Assembly (NCBI GenBank): GCA_002433485.1
Contig: DJIF01000051.1
Location: forward strand, 1-64,000
DNA: 64,000 bases
Source: Deltaproteobacteria bacterium UBA6601
GTDB taxonomy: Bacteria > Myxococcota_A > UBA796 > UBA9615
Direction: 5' to 3'
A model generated the notes under the pieces. The model saw only the letters and a list, made by a program, of their open reading frames with translations. It had not been told where the DNA came from and did no database searches. The first letter of the stretch is position 1; every line of letters begins with the position of its first letter. Made by a program: the position numbers and the translations under genes. This document shows positions 61,518-64,000 of the stretch, one piece after another.

Positions 61518-63167
61518 GTGAACTCGAATCCAAAGGTTAGGCGAAGTCGTGCTAGCTCGACTTCTGGGCAGCATCTGCCAGGACGGGGTTTGACTCTACG
61601 GCGTAGGGTGCTGCTCGGTTATACGGCGATGTTGCTGCTCTTTGGTGGGGTGATGACTGCAGCTCTGTATGAGATGCGCAGCACTCAGGCGAGCCTCGCC
61701 AGCTTGTCTGCGGGCTACCTGCCGCTGTCGAGAGAGCTGGTTGGGGCCAGGTCCTGGCCCCTTGGCCTGGAGCTTCAGCCGGATCAGCAACCAGAGCGCT
61801 TAATGCGGGTTAGAAACGCAGAACTGTTCGTGATTCAGCGGATGGACGCGCAGCTTCAGCGAGCCGCTCAGATGGCTCAGGCGATGGAGGACTCAGAGCT
61901 GGAAGCGACCGGCTCGCTGGAAGTCGTTGGATTGAGCTTTGAGCTGGAGGAGTGTCGGGAGTTGTTGGCTCAGTATCGCCAGCAGCATGATCGCTTTGTC
62001 CAGCTCATGGAAGCAGGCGGCCAAGGAAGTGAGCAGTCGGTTGAGGAGTTGGTTGCCTTGCGCAAGGCCATTGAGCAGCGGCTCAAGAAACTGGGCCGTA
62101 ATGTGGCTCGGCTGCTCTCGGAGGTGGTCTCCAACACCGAGCGCAGCCAGCGCGATGCCTTGTTGGCGATGGTCGGTCTGTCCATCGTTGCCTTTATTCT
62201 CAGCTTGCTGCTGTTGGTCTCTACCAACTTCATCTTGCGACCTATTCGCCAGCTCATTATCAGCGCTGAGCGCATTGGCGAAGGCAAGCTGGATGAGCGG
62301 GTCTCTGTTGAGAGCCGCGATGAGGTGGCAAGGCTGGCTTCGGCCTTTAACGCCATGGCAGATTCTCTTCAGGAGCGGGAAGGTCGCCTTGAGGAGCGTT
62401 CTCGACAGCTGGAGCAGGCGGTTACAGATCTGCAGGAGTCTCAGGAAGCGCTGATTCGCAGCGAGAGACTGGCAACGATCGGTCAGATGGCGGCCCAGAT
62501 TGCTCATGAGGTGAGAAACCCTCTCAATGCGCTGGGCCTAAACGCTGAGTTGCTCGCCGATGATCTGGATTCGGGTGAATCTGACTCAGCCCAGGCGCTG
62601 TTGGTGGGAATCCGGGCAGAGGTGGCTCGACTCACACGGATCACCGAGGACTACCTGAACCTCGGCCGGTTGCCCCCCTTGAGTCTCCAGCCGCACTCTT
62701 TAGAGACCTTGATTGATGAATTGATTAGCTTTCAGGGTGCTGATCTCAGTGCGAGCGGCGTCGAAGTTCAGTGCGATTGGCCCGTTGAGTTGCCTCAAGT
62801 AGAGATCGATGCTGCGCAGCTTCGCCAGGCGCTGCTCAATATTGTTCGTAATGCGGCTGAAGCGCTGGTGGGCGGTGGGGGCGTTCTGCGCTTAAGCGCC
62901 GAGCCTCAGGATCAGGGGGTCTGTCTGCGTATTGAGGATGACGGCCCGGGCATGGACCCTGAACTTGTCGCACGGGTCTTTGACCCTTTCTTCTCGACCA
63001 AGGAGCAGGGTTCGGGCTTGGGTCTGCCCCTCACCCAGCAGGTGATCGAGGAACACGGTGGACGGATTAGGTGTACAAGCAGAGTGGGTGACGGTACGAC
63101 TTTCACCATCTGGTTGCCGGCAGTCCAGCCTGCTTCCTCGCACTCCACAGGAGAGGTGGCGCCTTGA
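61518..63167 (+). CDS. Membrane sensor histidine kinase (HAMP, HisKA)
   Basis: 549 aa. Two membrane helices (30-52 and 216-240) bracket a helical periplasmic sensor region of about 160 residues. HAMP follows at about 240-290, then a coiled coil and the dimerisation domain with phospho-His330 in AAQIAHEVRNPLNAL. N, G1 and G2 boxes are LLNIVRNAAEALVG, IEDDGPGMD and GSGLGLPLTQQ. This H-box type goes with NtrC-class partners, matching the next gene 1 bp downstream. The start is GTG 61518. Confidence 0.92.
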   Translation: MNSNPKVRRSRASSTSGQHLPGRGLTLRRRVLLGYTAMLLLFGGVMTAALYEMRSTQASLASLSAGYLPLSRELVGARSWPLGLELQPDQQPERLMRVRNAELFVIQRMDAQLQRAAQMAQAMEDSELEATGSLEVVGLSFELEECRELLAQYRQQHDRFVQLMEAGGQGSEQSVEELVALRKAIEQRLKKLGRNVARLLSEVVSNTERSQRDALLAMVGLSIVAFILSLLLLVSTNFILRPIRQLIISAERIGEGKLDERVSVESRDEVARLASAFNAMADSLQEREGRLEERSRQLEQAVTDLQESQEALIRSERLATIGQMAAQIAHEVRNPLNALGLNAELLADDLDSGESDSAQALLVGIRAEVARLTRITEDYLNLGRLPPLSLQPHSLETLIDELISFQGADLSASGVEVQCDWPVELPQVEIDAAQLRQALLNIVRNAAEALVGGGGVLRLSAEPQDQGVCLRIEDDGPGMDPELVARVFDPFFSTKEQGSGLGLPLTQQVIEEHGGRIRCTSRVGDGTTFTIWLPAVQPASSHSTGEVAP

Positions 63168-63168
63168 A

Positions 63169-64000
63169 ATGAGCACAGAGGGAACTCGAGTGCTGGTGGT
63201 CGACGATGAGGAGAGCAACCTCAAGGTCTTGCAGCGGGTGCTTGAGAAAGAGGGCTATCAGGTAGATCTCGCCAACAACGGACCAGAGGGCTTGGATGCG
63301 CTTCGAGCGGCCTCTCCAGCCCTGCTTCTCACCGACCTGAAGATGCCCGGCATGGACGGTCTTGAGCTGCTTAAGGCCGCTCGAGCGGTCTCGCCGGCTA
63401 CAGAAGTCATTCTGATGACCGCCCATGGGACTGTGGAATTGGCAGTTGAGGCGATGAAGGAGGGTGCCTATGACTTCATCACCAAGCCTCTTAAGCGGCA
63501 TGACATTGTCCGAGCCGTTGGCAAGGGCATTGAGAAGGCCATGCTGGTTTCTGAGAATCGACGCCTTCGTGAGCAGATAGCCGCTGTTAGTGGGGAGGGG
63601 CCTGGCGCGCAGGTGATCGGTAGAAGCGCGCCGTTTCGCGCTGTTATGGATGTGATCGATCAGGTAGCGCCTTCAGAGGCCACGGTACTCATTTCAGGAG
63701 AGTCCGGTACCGGAAAGGAAGTCCTGGCGAGAGCTATTCACCGGCTAAGTGCTCGTTCAGCTGAGGCGATGATTGCGGTGAACTGTGCGGCCATTCCCGA
63801 GAATCTGATTGAGTCGGAGCTGTTCGGCTACGAGAAGGGTGCCTTTACCGGGGCCGCTGATCGGAAACCAGGCCGGTTCGAACTGGCTGATGGAGGGACT
63901 TTGTTCCTTGATGAGGTAGGTGAACTCTCCTCTTCCGCCCAGGTGAAGTTGTTGCGGGCAATCCAGGAAGGCGAGTTCGAGCGTGTAGGAGGAACAACTA
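63169..64000 (+). CDS. NtrC-family sigma54-dependent response regulator, cut by window end
   Basis: 277 residues visible. The receiver domain has acidic residues D12 and D13, phospho-acceptor Asp56 (LLLTDLKMPGMDG), Thr84 (LMTAHG) and Lys107 (TKPL). The AAA+ domain begins at about 148 with Walker A GESGTGKE (177-184), the sigma54-contact loop GAFTGA (224-229) and Walker B TLFLDEV. The DNA-binding domain lies beyond the window. It is paired with the preceding kinase and probably activates sigma54 promoters; its target genes are unknown. Confidence 0.93.
   Translation, partial: MSTEGTRVLVVDDEESNLKVLQRVLEKEGYQVDLANNGPEGLDALRAASPALLLTDLKMPGMDGLELLKAARAVSPATEVILMTAHGTVELAVEAMKEGAYDFITKPLKRHDIVRAVGKGIEKAMLVSENRRLREQIAAVSGEGPGAQVIGRSAPFRAVMDVIDQVAPSEATVLISGESGTGKEVLARAIHRLSARSAEAMIAVNCAAIPENLIESELFGYEKGAFTGAADRKPGRFELADGGTLFLDEVGELSSSAQVKLLRAIQEGEFERVGGTT

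Noticed and set aside
1..64000. CRISPR arrays, insertion sequences, phage or defence genes
   Set aside because: No regularly spaced repeats, transposase, integrase or known defence protein was seen; gene content is core and well conserved.
1..64000. tRNA or rRNA genes
   Set aside because: Intergenic gaps are short and none showed a cloverleaf with the TTCGA-type arm or an rRNA-like segment.

Overview
The window is a contiguous, densely packed chromosomal segment around a replication origin. The bacterium is Gram-negative: the segment encodes lipoproteins with lipoboxes, a BamA/TamA-like outer-membrane barrel and TamB. It also appears to be aerobic (heme A synthase and heme O synthase). A bactofilin, DUF4398, DUF3467, many TPR lipoproteins and a paired ArsA/Get3-like ATPase set suggest Myxococcota or a related lineage of the former Deltaproteobacteria. 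That placement rests on gene content and was not computed.

Layout. 1-11.8 kb: a partial DUF4398 lipoprotein, gshB, a TPR protein, ctaA and ctaB back to back, priA, a DksA-type regulator, and an uncharacterised cluster (lipoprotein, threonine-synthase-like protein, MOSC protein, membrane protein, TPR lipoprotein). 11.8-20 kb: a minus-strand block gyrB-fabH-ArsA/Get3-like pair-gyrA with almost no spacing between genes. 20-24 kb: recF-dnaN-dnaA on the minus strand, with the best oriC candidate (near-consensus DnaA boxes, an AT-rich stretch and TAG triplets) between dnaN and dnaA. 24-33.4 kb: the classic plus-strand run rpmH-rnpA-yidD-yidC-jag/khpB-mnmE-mnmG-rsmG, then a bactofilin, rpmG and rpmB. 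parAB, which often follow rsmG, are absent here. rsmG carries an in-frame amber codon.

33.4-39.2 kb: an A-type Fe-S carrier with a rhodanese-like protein lacking the catalytic Cys, a DUF362 protein, an isoaspartyl peptidase, an alpha/beta hydrolase and a TPR protein. 39.2-45 kb: a complete ISC operon, iscS-iscU-iscA-hscB-hscA-fdx-iscX, ending in a translationally coupled DsrE-like gene. It has no iscR gene but has Rrf2/IscR-like boxes. 45-49.4 kb: adenosine deaminase, a polysaccharide deacetylase-like protein, nth and lipA (the last two are Fe-S enzymes). 49.4-53.6 kb: glpK with two unknown genes and an M2-like metallopeptidase. 53.6-64 kb: a lipoprotein, DUF3467, a BamA/TamA-like protein, tamB, a small membrane protein and a two-component pair (histidine kinase plus NtrC-type regulator, cut by the window end).

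I saw no CRISPR array, insertion sequence, prophage or tRNA/rRNA gene. The most unusual signals are (a) rnpA, whose reading frame runs through the whole of rpmH and has no ordinary start codon after it; (b) recF, which needs a CTG start; (c) a threonine-synthase-like protein with the PLP lysine replaced by Glu; (d) the amber codon in rsmG; and (e) the extended, apparently Rrf2-controlled ISC operon.
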